This document shows positions 47,801-49,826 of a stretch of 64,000 nt of DNA, in pieces. The first letter of the stretch is position 1, and the number at the start of each line of letters is the position of its first letter. The DNA comes from Megalonaias nervosa (Eukaryota > Mollusca > Bivalvia > Unionida > Unionidae): contig JAECUM010001782.1 of assembly GCA_016617855.1 (NCBI GenBank), positions 62,001 through 126,000 on the forward strand, read 5' to 3'. Both the position numbers and the translations under genes were made by a program. The notes below the pieces were generated by a model. That model saw only the letters and a list, made by a program, of their open reading frames with translations. It searched no databases and was not told where the DNA came from.

Positions 47801-49826
47801 GATTCAGTCAGCTTGTTTTTTCTGTTAGGAGGAGGGCAGTAGAGGCAGAAAAAATGGACTGACCTTTGTTCCAGTGTGAGTGTGGTTTGTTGGTTACATT
47901 CATTATAGTCAAGATATTGAAGTTGTTTAATATAACAGGGTGAGCTTATCCTTTGTTATATTACTGTAGTTCATTACTATAATATAATTGTTCATCGCTA
48001 TAATATAGTATTCCCTCACTGTACATGTAATACAGTAATCCCTTTCTATAATACACTAGTCTTTGTTGGAGCAGGTACCTGTAAAAGATAATTTACATTC
48101 ATTATAGTCAAGATATTGAAGTTGTTTAATATAACAGGGTGAGCCCAAGGTGATTCAGAAGCCTTATCAACCGGACATAAATACCCCTCTTCCAGGTATC
48201 CTGGTTGGAAACTTCTACAGGTATGTCGACTTTAAGAAATACTGTATTTTGTACAAGACTTGAACTTCATATTTTACAAGATTCATGAACTCAAGAAACC
48301 TGAACACTGATTATGCACTATGCATAGATGACTAGTGATTTTACAGGATTCAAAAAGTCCAGTAGCTTGAAAATTGATTCAACATTATGCATGAATGACA
48401 GGAGTGAATTTTCAGGATCAAAAATTGATTACACACTATGCATAAATGATGGTAGGGATTTTTGAGGATTCAAGACACCAAGAGGCTTAACAATGGATTC
48501 AAATTTATCAACGAATGACCTTTGCTTTGTTATGGTTGTTCATGCAGTCCATAATCATTTTTCAAGCTTCATAACCTTACAAGTTCTGTAAAATATACAG
48601 TTTAATTCTTACAAATAGTTATAAAAATGATCTTTCTGATGTAATAAATGAAGAATTCTATTTTGACCTTTGTTTACAAATATTGTCAAAGTACGCCGGA
48701 AGGGTGCACATGAATATATAAGTAGTTCCTTTCTGGTCTTGTGAACTAATAACATCTAGTTTTCAGCATCACATGATCCAGTTTTAAACAATCTAAACTC
48801 ATGTTATAAAGGCTTGATAATATTTTTATCACATTTGAATGAGTCAATTCAAAATTTGTTTCATACATGTGAAGGTGAATAATTTTATGTACTGGGAAAC
48901 AGTATAATCTCATTTATATGACTTCATGTAATCCCATTATTGTTTAAATACAGTATCCTATATGGTAGTTATCTATATTACTACAAAATCTGTTATGAAC
49001 CCTGGTCGTTGCCACACACCCTCCCCTCTCCTTTTTTGTTGTCACACAGAACTCCTTTAATTATTATTGGATTTCAAGAAAATTTGATTTGCAACTTTTT
49101 ATTGATATCATATAAGCAGAATTTGATTATCAACTTTCTACTTTATCATTTATTGGAGTTATTGACTCAGTTACTAATTGTTGGACAAACATTCTTTTGT
49201 TACTGTCTTAATTATATTTTAAGCATATTTTGCATGCAGTTTTTTATTGACAAGACCTCACCTGGATTTAGTTGCCCATGTTTGGCTTTATCAGTTAATA
49301 GAGTTATGGTCTTAGAATGTTATAGTTATTGCCCCTTTTCAATTAGACCTGGATGCAATGTATGTCAGAATTTTGTGAATGTAACCACTCTCTGAGTTTT
49401 CAGTGGATTGCAGTGAAATTTAGTACATATTATGGTTAGCATCAGAAGATTTGCACATTGGTAAATCATTTTACTTACTATTATCAGAAGAGTTGTGCAC
49501 TATTTTAAAACAGATTCATTTCCATCATGAGCTTGGGTTGGGGGGAGATGTTGGAGTATATTTTTGCATGCTCATTATTCCCCTAGTCATATATTAAAAT
49601 CTTTCCACCACTGATCTGAATCTAATGAATTTAAAATATCTTTTGCAGAAGCCTGATCCAAAAGTGTTTTCCTAACTCGGTGCCTGGCTCAGTCCAGTGT
49701 AATGAGCTATTCATGATGCATGTAGGCCTTGCCCCAGCTCATTACATTGCCAGTCAGTGTCGACAGTTGGCTGCAGCACTGTGGGACACCACAGGAGAGG
49801 CATTCACCCCAATCAACTTACTCTAA
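4604..49826 (+). CDS. HPS1: HPS1 homologue (BLOC-3 subunit), 13 exons, 5' end outside window
   Basis: The exons are 4604-4755, 6111-6333, 11121-11220, 11643-11746, 13260-13422, 20325-20530, 24663-24827, 27373-27485, 30722-30913, 36636-36759, 41835-41948, 48138-48220 and 49649-49826. All introns are GT-AG and all phases agree, giving 638 codons plus TAA. Matches to HPS1 (recalled human protein) include HALLLVNSKLLALYS, QRNITMTSYIVEFPGLIHFI, FHYSYFLWFE, GILVGNFYR and a C-terminal longin with a final Leu-Leu. Residues 1-80 are the end of longin 1, about 85-284 an acidic Ser-rich linker, and 285-638 longins 2 and 3. HPS1 with HPS4 forms BLOC-3, the Rab32/38 exchange factor for lysosome-related organelles. 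No stop or frameshift breaks the joined frame, so the gene looks intact. Intron sizes (0.4-7 kb) reflect repeat load. Confidence 0.93.
4756..6110. other. HPS1 intron a, no recognised repeat
   Basis: This 1.36-kb intron is plain AT-rich sequence. I saw no coding similarity, tandem array or transposon end in it. Confidence 0.6.
6111..6333 (+). CDS. HPS1: HPS1 exon b
   Basis: The acceptor is a long pyrimidine tract ending 'ttttcttcag' and the donor is CAG|gtttgt. The one-base carry-in completes an Asn codon, then YSAYELNAADILCIIILMREL, equivalent to the HPS1 stretch '..RPADLLALILLVQDLYPSE'. The second half turns acidic and Ser-rich (EGLTEGDDSDDHEQ) and opens the variable linker. Confidence 0.92.
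6334..6879. other. HPS1 intron b, first part, nothing recognised
   Basis: AT-rich intron sequence with no coding match or clear repeat. Confidence 0.5.
6880..8650. other. GC-richer repeat-like segment upstream of the DIRS remnant
   Basis: By eye the base composition is clearly less AT-rich than the surrounding intron, and stop codons are comparatively sparse in several frames, as in decayed transposon coding sequence. It lies directly 5' of the DIRS-type reverse transcriptase remnant on the same strand, so it may be the former 5' or gag part of that element. I could not match any translation here to a family, and the short open frames (for example 7446-7679 and 7648-7881) are not supported as genes. 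Confidence 0.4.
8651..9052 (+). mobile_element. DIRS-type retrotransposon, reverse transcriptase remnant
   Basis: The + strand reads, in order: REEVHTVLWKGAFRRV (the 'EEV..LL.KGAI..V' lead-in of DIRS/tyrosine-recombinase retroelement RTs); then FIPIFPPHRKYL, the strand before the palm; STPRAFIRMKRGLAVYLR and LGIIVHQYFGD, where the family has YLDDW (the first catalytic D is replaced by G and the next codon after D is a stop); then LGLIPNLENSDLIPSQDF and FVQVGMNFL. The order and spacing fit DIRS RTs. A deletion removes the segment between KGAFRRV and the palm, and several stops are present, so it is inactive. No recombinase part was recognised downstream. Confidence 0.75.
9080..9532. repeat. 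Copy 1 of a ~440-bp duplicated intronic sequence
   Basis: It shares with 10424-10838 a collinear series of blocks: 'gaaa(c/t)ttgataattgg', 'accaaagaaggt', 'atgtttattcagtggtaaac', 'ggttaactgt', 'actgcat', and a final 'gatgcatgaa'-like block. Divergence is substantial (many substitutions and small indels). The copies are direct repeats about 1.33 kb apart. It could be an old segmental duplication or two copies of an unclassified interspersed repeat. Confidence 0.75.
9536..9795 (+). mobile_element. tRNA-headed SINE, family A, copy 1
   Basis: The head has an A-box-like 'tggtctagtggttagag' and a B-box-like 'gattcgaaccccagccgag' at the usual spacing, so it derives from a tRNA gene. The body reads 'cataccaaagacttat', 'gctcagcattaagagcttag', 'ttttaggactgg', 'gtgctagacatcactataaa' and is collinear with copy 2 at 36842-37175. 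This copy lacks the copy-2 tail, so it is truncated at the 3' end or its tail has decayed. It sits right at the end of the ~440-bp repeat copy 1. Confidence 0.85.
9796..10423. other. Spacer inside HPS1 intron b, nothing recognised
   Basis: AT-rich sequence between the family-A SINE and the second copy of the ~440-bp repeat. No coding match or tandem structure was seen. Confidence 0.5.
10424..10838. repeat. Copy 2 of the ~440-bp duplicated intronic sequence
   Basis: Collinear with 9080-9532 (shared blocks such as 'atgtttattcagtggtaaac' and 'caggttaactgt'). It has no SINE at its right end, which shows that the SINE at 9536 inserted next to copy 1 only, after or independently of the duplication. 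Confidence 0.75.
11121..11220 (+). CDS. HPS1: HPS1 exon c
   Basis: The acceptor is 'ttcttttcag' and the donor AGAG|gtgagt. Entry is in phase 0 with YLSAVESPGVAVKPG, aligning with the HPS1 region '..EEYFTPAPSPGD', followed by a Ser/Thr-rich run. It encodes part of the poorly conserved linker. Confidence 0.88.
11643..11746 (+). CDS. HPS1: HPS1 exon d, with NAGNAG acceptor
   Basis: The acceptor region reads cacagCAG|G, so splicing at 11643 or at 11646 changes the protein by a single Ala. The exon then reads ARTPYPEVSESYYSSGEGPT and PDEIKDLIEEELA and ends in phase 0 at the donor gtaaga. It lies in the acidic linker. Confidence 0.88.
11800..12775. repeat. Minisatellite, ~35-bp unit, roughly 27 copies
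   Basis: The unit contains 'ggccaattaggtgggtgtat' followed by 'gacagttggacactt', with variants such as 'agtttgacacttgacc'. Some units swap 'ggtgggt' for 'tggtgagtgtatgagt'. Because 35 is not a multiple of three, several frames stay open across units, which explains open frames of about 70 codons on the minus strand. It lies in the intron between exons d and e. Confidence 0.93.
12909..12984. repeat. Compound (TA)n-(GA)n microsatellite
   Basis: About 50 bp of alternating TA pass directly into about 24 bp of alternating GA. Confidence 0.97.
13168..13216. repeat. (AT)n microsatellite just upstream of HPS1 exon e
   Basis: About 48 bp of alternating AT ends some 45 bases before the acceptor at 13259, so it occupies or borders the expected branch-point area. 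Confidence 0.95.
13260..13422 (+). CDS. HPS1: HPS1 exon e
   Basis: The best acceptor is 'catttcaag', giving phase-0 entry GLQENVLPTSRRRSRTVSE and later RGRSRSCLEPHAMQE, ending with one base before GAAG|gtgggt. An Arg/Ser-rich stretch suggests a phosphorylated linker (inference). Other donors in frame context exist inside the exon (GAG|gtgagg at 13339, strong by consensus), so a shorter form is possible; the longer form fits the phase of exon f when its first AG is used. Confidence 0.8.
13423..13849. other. Start of HPS1 intron e, nothing recognised
   Basis: AT-rich intron sequence before the ~84-bp array. No coding match. Confidence 0.5.
13850..14697. repeat. Tandem array, ~84-bp unit, about 10 copies
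   Basis: Each unit carries 'cattataaggcagtctcac', 'tataaggctgtattctatgg', 'ccccatggacagtgctataa' and 'tgagggattactgtataatg'. The TTATAA core and 'gaggga' are similar to motifs in arrays at 30048-30415 and 45000-46080. Confidence 0.92.
14891..15134. repeat. Tandem duplication, two 122-bp copies
   Basis: The block starting 'gaaggatataatattttgta' at 14891 is repeated from 15013 with about 90 percent identity by eye, including 'aaggtaataaaattgt' and 'tgcaaattaaattatgatg'. Confidence 0.9.
15640..16350. repeat. Degenerate tandem array, 120-145-bp units
   Basis: Units recur around 'acttcttctccagaacaact', 'gagccaattttaatca' and 'gtggcttccacagcaac' at about 15795, 15885, 16010, 16148 and 16290. Similar diverged units occur at 40570-41300 and 58080-58800, so this is a dispersed repeat family. 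Short open frames on the minus strand here have no family match. Confidence 0.75.
16370..17330 (-). mobile_element. piggyBac-superfamily transposase remnant, interrupted
   Basis: Read on the minus strand from 17295: MIAFKGRL, LKTIKWGLKELLCCDSLSGF and LVQRLIEMEILPS match the piggyBac transposase stretch around 'FKGR...KWG.K...L.D..TGY'. After an inserted fold-back element (16721-17067), the frame resumes with VHFDNFFTS, the conserved 'DN(F/Y)(F/Y)TS' acidic motif, then LVAVLSITADPTVIDIAN and RKDGTV, matching the region before the family's 'MGGVD'. Stops and frame changes are present throughout. The first catalytic Asp region upstream (about 17300-17330) is not intact. TTAA-flanked ends were not located. 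Confidence 0.82.
16721..17067. mobile_element. 347-bp fold-back (inverted-repeat) element inserted in piggyBac remnant
   Basis: The left arm starts 'gtagtgtgatttgggcaatt' and runs through 'ttgttattatataccat' and 'gatttccagttctggtgac' to about 16830. The right arm (about 16980-17067) is its reverse complement with roughly 85-90 percent identity, ending 'cacactac'. Candidate 3-bp target duplication TGA at 16718-16720 and 17068-17070. It has no coding capacity. It disrupts the transposase between the 'LVQRL..' and 'DNFFTS' motifs, so it inserted after the piggyBac copy. Confidence 0.82.
17636..17830 (-). mobile_element. tRNA-headed SINE, family B, minus-strand copy
   Basis: On the minus strand it shares the family-B order: 'tggtctaaggtgctcat' head, 'gtctcaatgtgggcattgtg' and 'agaaagcttgcaagtagctt', 'catgggtcagtggttcttcc', 'gggttctcccttcac', then the tail 'catgtatagtgctgaaaaat' and 'ggtgttcaaccc'. 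The same order is seen at 38969-39210 and 56246-56480. Confidence 0.8.
17835..20324. other. HPS1 intron e, long part with nothing recognised
   Basis: About 2.5 kb of AT-rich sequence. Short open frames (for example 17922-18251, 18495-18800) have no recognisable family or splice support. I saw no tandem array or transposon end. Confidence 0.5.
20325..20530 (+). CDS. HPS1: HPS1 exon f (start of longin 2)
   Basis: The acceptor is 'tttcatttcag' and entry is in phase 1. The first half (GSHDEETAQERPVSSQEDKD) is acidic linker. From VFLTTPICTYAPYQLHCQ and FPGMVLVVLSE the sequence aligns with HPS1 '..IFLDANVKESYCPLVPHT..' and '..INLVLLT'. The donor is GAG|gtgagc, phase 0. Confidence 0.92.
20573..20824. 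repeat. Minisatellite, 22-bp unit, about 11 copies
   Basis: The unit is 'agtatatcagtgatcaagaa' plus 'ac', containing the palindrome TGATCA. It starts only about 45 bases after the exon f donor. Confidence 0.95.
21359..21456. repeat. (CT)n microsatellite
   Basis: Nearly 100 bp of alternating CT with one interruption (tgtc) near 21418. Confidence 0.97.
21506..21592. repeat. (TA)n microsatellite
   Basis: About 85 bp of alternating AT with small interruptions. Confidence 0.96.
21958..23780. mobile_element. Possible DIRS-like or other inverted-repeat element, unclassified
   Basis: The left edge has 'tgatcacattaatgttagg' (21964-21982) and the right part has its inverse 'cctaatgttaatgtgatca' (23626-23644), followed by another inverted 'cctgatcacatt' at 23707. 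Between them the sequence is richer in GC and CCAG/CTGG words than its surroundings, with open frames at 22926-23255 and 23284-23502 that I cannot match to a family. Inverted termini with this layout are compatible with DIRS-type elements but no RT or recombinase motif was found, so this stays tentative. Confidence 0.35.
24180..24362. repeat. Tandem repeat, ~64-bp unit, 3 copies
   Basis: Units share 'tactacatgtctgttgtatt', 'gattaaatgacctaagtcca' and 'tgatacatagga'. This array lies shortly before HPS1 exon g. Confidence 0.85.
24663..24827 (+). CDS. HPS1: HPS1 exon g
   Basis: The acceptor is 'catctttcag' and the donor ACA|gtaagt; both ends are in phase 0. It encodes 55 residues starting MPLINQANRLVQVLQLLKEL, predicted helical, corresponding to the HPS1 segment '..[22 protein letters not shown]'. 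The ATG at its start is not the gene start. Confidence 0.9.
24958..25115 (+). mobile_element. Family-B SINE, 5'-truncated copy
   Basis: Only the distal half is present: 'gtagcttcccatgggtcaat', 'ggttcttactggagttttcc', 'ggttcttcttccacca', then the tail 'catgtatag' and 'gagaaatggcattaatccc'. The tRNA-like head is missing. Confidence 0.75.
25116..26275. other. HPS1 intron g, plain part
   Basis: AT-rich intron sequence. A short inverted duplication around 'cagatcagggtctat' (25434) and 'agaccctgatctg' (25483) can form a hairpin. No gene was seen. Confidence 0.5.
26276..27160. other. GC-richer, repeat-like block, possibly DIRS-derived
   Basis: It begins near 'actaacattagggatataag' and contains + strand open pieces such as SVERVHFSPLQLS that loosely resemble the conserved '..GRLHMRPLQ..' region following the RT in DIRS elements. 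The match is short and could be chance. Composition differs by eye from the flanking intron. No intact gene. Confidence 0.3.
27373..27485 (+). CDS. HPS1: HPS1 exon h
   Basis: The acceptor is 'tgtgttttcag' and the donor CCAG|gtacaa. It reads GHMQKLRNEVKSKWDNEELK then TQMLSFLERVAGTDVPS, aligned with HPS1 '..[21 protein letters not shown]..'. It leaves with two bases of the next Ser... codon (AG + C). Confidence 0.9.
27831..27901. repeat. (GT)n microsatellite
   Basis: About 70 bp of uninterrupted GT dinucleotide. Confidence 0.98.
27902..29860. other. HPS1 intron h, plain part
   Basis: About 2 kb of AT-rich sequence with no coding match, tandem array or transposon end that I could recognise. 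Confidence 0.5.
29868..29902. repeat. (CT)n microsatellite
   Basis: About 34 bp of CT dinucleotides with one interruption (ctcactct). Confidence 0.95.
30048..30415. repeat. Tandem array, ~93-bp unit, 4 copies
   Basis: Units read 'atgggatccttagaatatac', 'tgcttatagtgaaatcaccc', 'aatgaggtacattatcatat' and 'agcactccctcatttataac'. Copies are very similar to each other, suggesting recent spread. The 'ccctcat-ttataa' part recalls the arrays at 13850 and 45000. Confidence 0.92.
30722..30913 (+). CDS. HPS1: HPS1 exon i
   Basis: The acceptor is 'ttttttatacag' and the donor ACATC|gtatcc. It reads SLERSLKFLRNRILEIFVHL and EIRARIAKKLSDYREYLTVK and ends RNITMTS, matching HPS1 '..[29 protein letters not shown]'. 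This is among the best conserved parts of the protein and fixes the reading frame. Confidence 0.95.
30914..32291. other. HPS1 intron i, first part
   Basis: AT-rich sequence. A four-fold ~17-bp repeat of 'aaactggtccatgat' type lies at about 32072-32130. The open frames near 31283-31622 have no family match. Confidence 0.5.
32299..34477 (+). pseudogene. Reverse transcriptase ORF of the RTE-like element, broken by three lesions
   Basis: The frame is open from 32299 to about 32590 (KRKALMAYKAAP..., ARGMYDGIKKA). It is then lost at a run of C (about 32576-32583), recovers in the frame of 32742-34166, which also carries an upstream TGA at about 32658 in place of the expected Trp, and is lost again near 34160, after GHIPRDM. 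The last part continues in another frame to 34477 (RYKDACKKDMKTANIN, FADDCSAWRLAVRQG, then the Cys/His tail). The 474-codon central piece holds a complete FADD palm motif, so the copy is fairly young. Confidence 0.88.
32306..34534 (+). mobile_element. RTE-like non-LTR retrotransposon, 5'-truncated, with 14-bp target duplication
   Basis: The insertion is bounded by perfect copies of ATTAACTTTGATTT at 32292-32305 and 34535-34548. The + strand encodes the linker and reverse transcriptase but no endonuclease, so it is 5'-truncated. Composition is strikingly richer in GC than the host intron. Motifs: KALGSDGIPPEVLK, FRAGQSTIDM, YITFIDLTKVFE (A motif), SSGVKQGCVLAPTFFA (B motif), LLFADDA (catalytic motif), VVENYTYLGSTISS, and HLRWLGHVKRM. 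At the 3' end a Cys/His tail reads CSKCNRDCHSRVGLFSHSRR. This domain order is typical of an RTE-related family widespread in aquatic invertebrates and fish; clade name is a recollection. Confidence 0.93.
34690..35545. repeat. Minisatellite, 32-bp unit, ~26 copies with higher-order structure
   Basis: The basic unit is 'tcatccactgacttgtcatc' plus 'aatgacagatcc'. Variant units ('gatggattttcatccag', 'ccactggcttgacatcagtg', 'ccccatctactgac') recur in fixed order. The 'atgatggattttcatccag' variant sits at about 34922, 35180 and 35340, spacings close to 8 and 5 unit lengths, so blocks of several units have been copied together. Confidence 0.92.
35546..36534. other. HPS1 intron i, last part
   Basis: AT-rich sequence between the 32-bp array and exon j. 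No gene or repeat recognised. Confidence 0.5.
36553..36612 (+). pseudogene. Duplicated 5' half of HPS1 exon j with its acceptor
   Basis: This 60-bp block is repeated at 36619-36678 (offset 66 bp) with about five differences. It contains the acceptor 'ctctgacaaag' and, from 36570, the same reading frame (YIVEFPGLIHFVYV). If spliced at 36570 the frame would hit TAA at 36622-36624, so normal protein needs the downstream acceptor at 36635. The exon copy now supplies the sequence just upstream of the working acceptor. Confidence 0.85.
36636..36759 (+). CDS. HPS1: HPS1 exon j
   Basis: It enters with one base completing Ser, then YIVEFPGLIHFIYINRRTNQ and ITAPSLNIISD, matching HPS1 '[20 protein letters not shown]' and 'MVAPSLN' without gaps. 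It ends AAG|gtcaga in phase 0. The acceptor 'caaag' has a weak pyrimidine tract because the sequence before it is the duplicated exon copy. Confidence 0.94.
36842..37175 (+). mobile_element. tRNA-headed SINE, family A, copy 2 (complete)
   Basis: Head with 'tggcctagtggttagagc' (A-box-like) and 'gggttcaaaccccggcc' (B-box-like). The body is collinear with 9536-9795 ('cataccaaagacttat', 'ctcagcattaagagcttag', 'gtgctagacatcactataaa', 'ctgccacactgca'). The 3' tail is 'gttaaaaatccaaatcac' followed by a short (AC)n run. It would be transcribed by RNA polymerase III if active. Confidence 0.9.
37265..38933. mobile_element. 1.67-kb Tigger/pogo-like non-autonomous DNA transposon
   Basis: The left end CAGTAGTCCCCCTCTTGAAC follows TA (37263-37264). 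The right end on the opposite strand reads CAGTGGTCCCCCTCTTATAT and precedes TA (38934-38935). Both subterminal regions contain 'ggccac' and 'ggccagc' clusters. The interior is richer in CG dinucleotides than the surrounding intron. No DDE transposase could be recognised in any frame, so it is either a deletion derivative or too decayed. Confidence 0.82.
38969..39210 (+). mobile_element. tRNA-headed SINE, family B, complete copy
   Basis: Head 'ccccaggtggctgagtggtc' with an A-box-like core and 'tgtgggttccagtcttggg' as B-box-like. Body: 'acaatgtgggtatgtgagaa', 'agtttcccagtggcttccc', 'gtgggccagtggttcttcc'. Tail: 'ccatatatagcctatcatgt' and 'gaaatgtagcattaaatcc'. It lies 35 bp to the right of the Tigger-like element. 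Confidence 0.85.
39471..39738. repeat. Tandem duplication, two 134-bp copies, near identical
   Basis: The block from 'atgaaactaaagccaacc' is repeated exactly at an offset of 134 bp, with only about four differences (for example gcgtgcc/gcatgcc and ttcggca/tttagca). The low divergence marks a recent event. Confidence 0.95.
39940..40245. repeat. Tandem repeat, ~100-bp unit, 3 diverged copies
   Basis: Shared blocks are 'ggtagtcagtcataaggttt', 'gagatcaatccagtgtc', 'agtgatcagtaactgacag' and 'tacatgagtcc'. Confidence 0.85.
40570..41300. repeat. Degenerate tandem array, ~150-bp units
   Basis: Units contain 'acttctcaaccagtttcaac', 'caaacttagtagagagcatc', 'ctgacataaagacagttcaa' and 'ccatcagatatggctgc'. 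It appears to be the same dispersed family as the arrays at 15640-16350 and 58080-58800. Confidence 0.7.
41726..41815. repeat. Two (CAT)n microsatellite blocks just before exon k
   Basis: Two runs of about 9-12 CAT triplets, each introduced by 'caaca', separated by 'tattaaataatgaagcatctga'-like sequence. The second ends about 20 bases before the acceptor at 41834, in the place where a pyrimidine tract would be expected. Confidence 0.93.
41835..41948 (+). CDS. HPS1: HPS1 exon k (longin 3)
   Basis: The acceptor is 'gaactttcag' and the donor TCC|gtatgt; both ends phase 0. It reads IWSKVPWMLQKLYTGCISIT then AREEDFHYSYFLWFEDLS. HPS1 has '..[22 protein letters not shown]' and 'DFYCSYFLWFEND', so this is one of the clearest exons. 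Confidence 0.95.
42540..42722. repeat. Tandem repeat, ~56-bp unit, 3 copies
   Basis: Units read 'gaattctgacatctgattat' and 'tgagtgatttttatattagc' with 'caatctgacatta'. Confidence 0.88.
42850..43022. repeat. Short tandem repeat, ~27-bp unit, 6-7 diverged copies
   Basis: Units of the form 'ttacaaaactttgccctcaa' plus 'ataa'. Confidence 0.85.
43260..44802. mobile_element. 1.54-kb Tigger/pogo-like non-autonomous DNA transposon
   Basis: The left end CACCACTCCCTTGATAACTC follows TA (43258-43259). The right end on the opposite strand is CACCTCTCTCTCGATAACTC and precedes TA (44803-44804). The subterminal parts of both ends repeat 'ataactcgcg' and 'cttataacgcg/actataagcg'. The interior is CG-richer than flanking DNA. 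A 73-codon minus-strand frame (44305-44526) with a hydrophobic stretch has no family match, and no transposase is recognisable. Confidence 0.85.
44960..46083. repeat. Large minisatellite, 21-22-bp unit, ~50 copies
   Basis: The unit is 'ctcactataatacagtagtcc', with variants 'gtagctcctcac', 'aatgtagcccctcac' and so on. Because 21 is a multiple of three, the reverse strand reads as a 7-residue repeat (YYSEGLL) and gives open frames of 60-94 codons that are not genes. It directly abuts the minus-strand LINE, and similar units resume at 47947-48060. Confidence 0.95.
46087..46124. repeat. Perfect 16-bp-stem hairpin at the LINE/minisatellite junction
   Basis: The arms are TGTAGAGAGGTGCATT (46087-46102) and AATGCACCTCTCTACA (46109-46124), with a 6-nt loop. 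The inner arm belongs to the LINE coding strand (GVERCI), and the outer arm is an inverted copy of it, after which the LINE sequence stops. Confidence 0.9.
46087..47885 (-). mobile_element. CR1/L2-like LINE, truncated at both ends
   Basis: Read right to left on the minus strand: part of the endonuclease (CLYCPPPNRKNKL, then NLIILGDFNFHFDCPGN, DWILYRPDDN, LASDHLCI), a linker (CSPWYSSVRDQLRTAKRDCH...), and the reverse transcriptase (LKNYCPVSNLPFMSKIFE, YRPCHSTETTLLKVVND, LLDLSAAFD, GVPQGS, HQLYADDTQIYKSS). The YADDTQIY motif and the 'HSTET' signature are typical of the CR1/L2/Rex group. RT motifs fall in different frames (around 46390 and 46230) and there are stops, so it is dead. It breaks off just after the YADD region, in a hairpin. 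Confidence 0.9.
47894..47945 (+). repeat. Exact 52-bp copy of the HPS1 exon l acceptor region
   Basis: Identical to 48093-48144 at an offset of 199 bp. It includes 'gtttaatataacag' and the first bases GGTGAGC of exon l, so it creates a decoy acceptor at 47938. The sequence between the copies (47946-48092) is minisatellite of the 44960-46083 type plus about 40 bp of other sequence. Confidence 0.9.
48138..48220 (+). CDS. HPS1: HPS1 exon l
   Basis: I chose the acceptor 'tataacag' at 48137 over the AG at 48143 because the resulting segment from FLWFE to YR (31 residues) has the same length as in human HPS1. It reads GEPKVIQKPYQPDINTPL then PGILVGNFY and ends with AG at the donor gtatgt. HPS1 has '..VPIGMLGGDYYR'. 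Confidence 0.9.
48240..48530. repeat. Diverged ~75-85-bp tandem repeat, 3-4 copies
   Basis: Blocks such as 'gattatgcactatgcataga', 'tgaca/tgact', 'gattttacaggattcaa' and 'gtccagtagcttgaaaattg' recur within the intron between exons l and m. Confidence 0.75.
48531..49648. other. Rest of HPS1 intron l
   Basis: AT-rich intron sequence. The 151-codon open frame at 48940-49395 is rich in Leu, Ile, Phe and Tyr, has no family similarity, and lies in an AT-rich stretch between two firm exons, so I do not call it a gene. Confidence 0.55.
49649..49826 (+). CDS. HPS1: HPS1 terminal coding exon
   Basis: The acceptor is 'atcttttgcag'; the first base completes Arg. It reads SLIQKCFPNSVPGSVQCNEL then FMMHVGLAPAHYIASQCRQL and ends FTPINLL, stop TAA at 49824-49826. 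HPS1 ends '..[29 protein letters not shown]....IPLL', so the C-terminus is complete. Confidence 0.95.

Noticed and set aside
48144..48150. AG at 48143 as the exon l acceptor
   Set aside because: It would drop two residues and the upstream 'tataacag' has better acceptor context and gives the family length between FLWFE and YR.
48940..49395. 151-codon open frame
   Set aside because: It lies in an HPS1 intron, is low in complexity of residue types (Leu, Ile, Phe, Tyr), has no family similarity and no conserved splice context.
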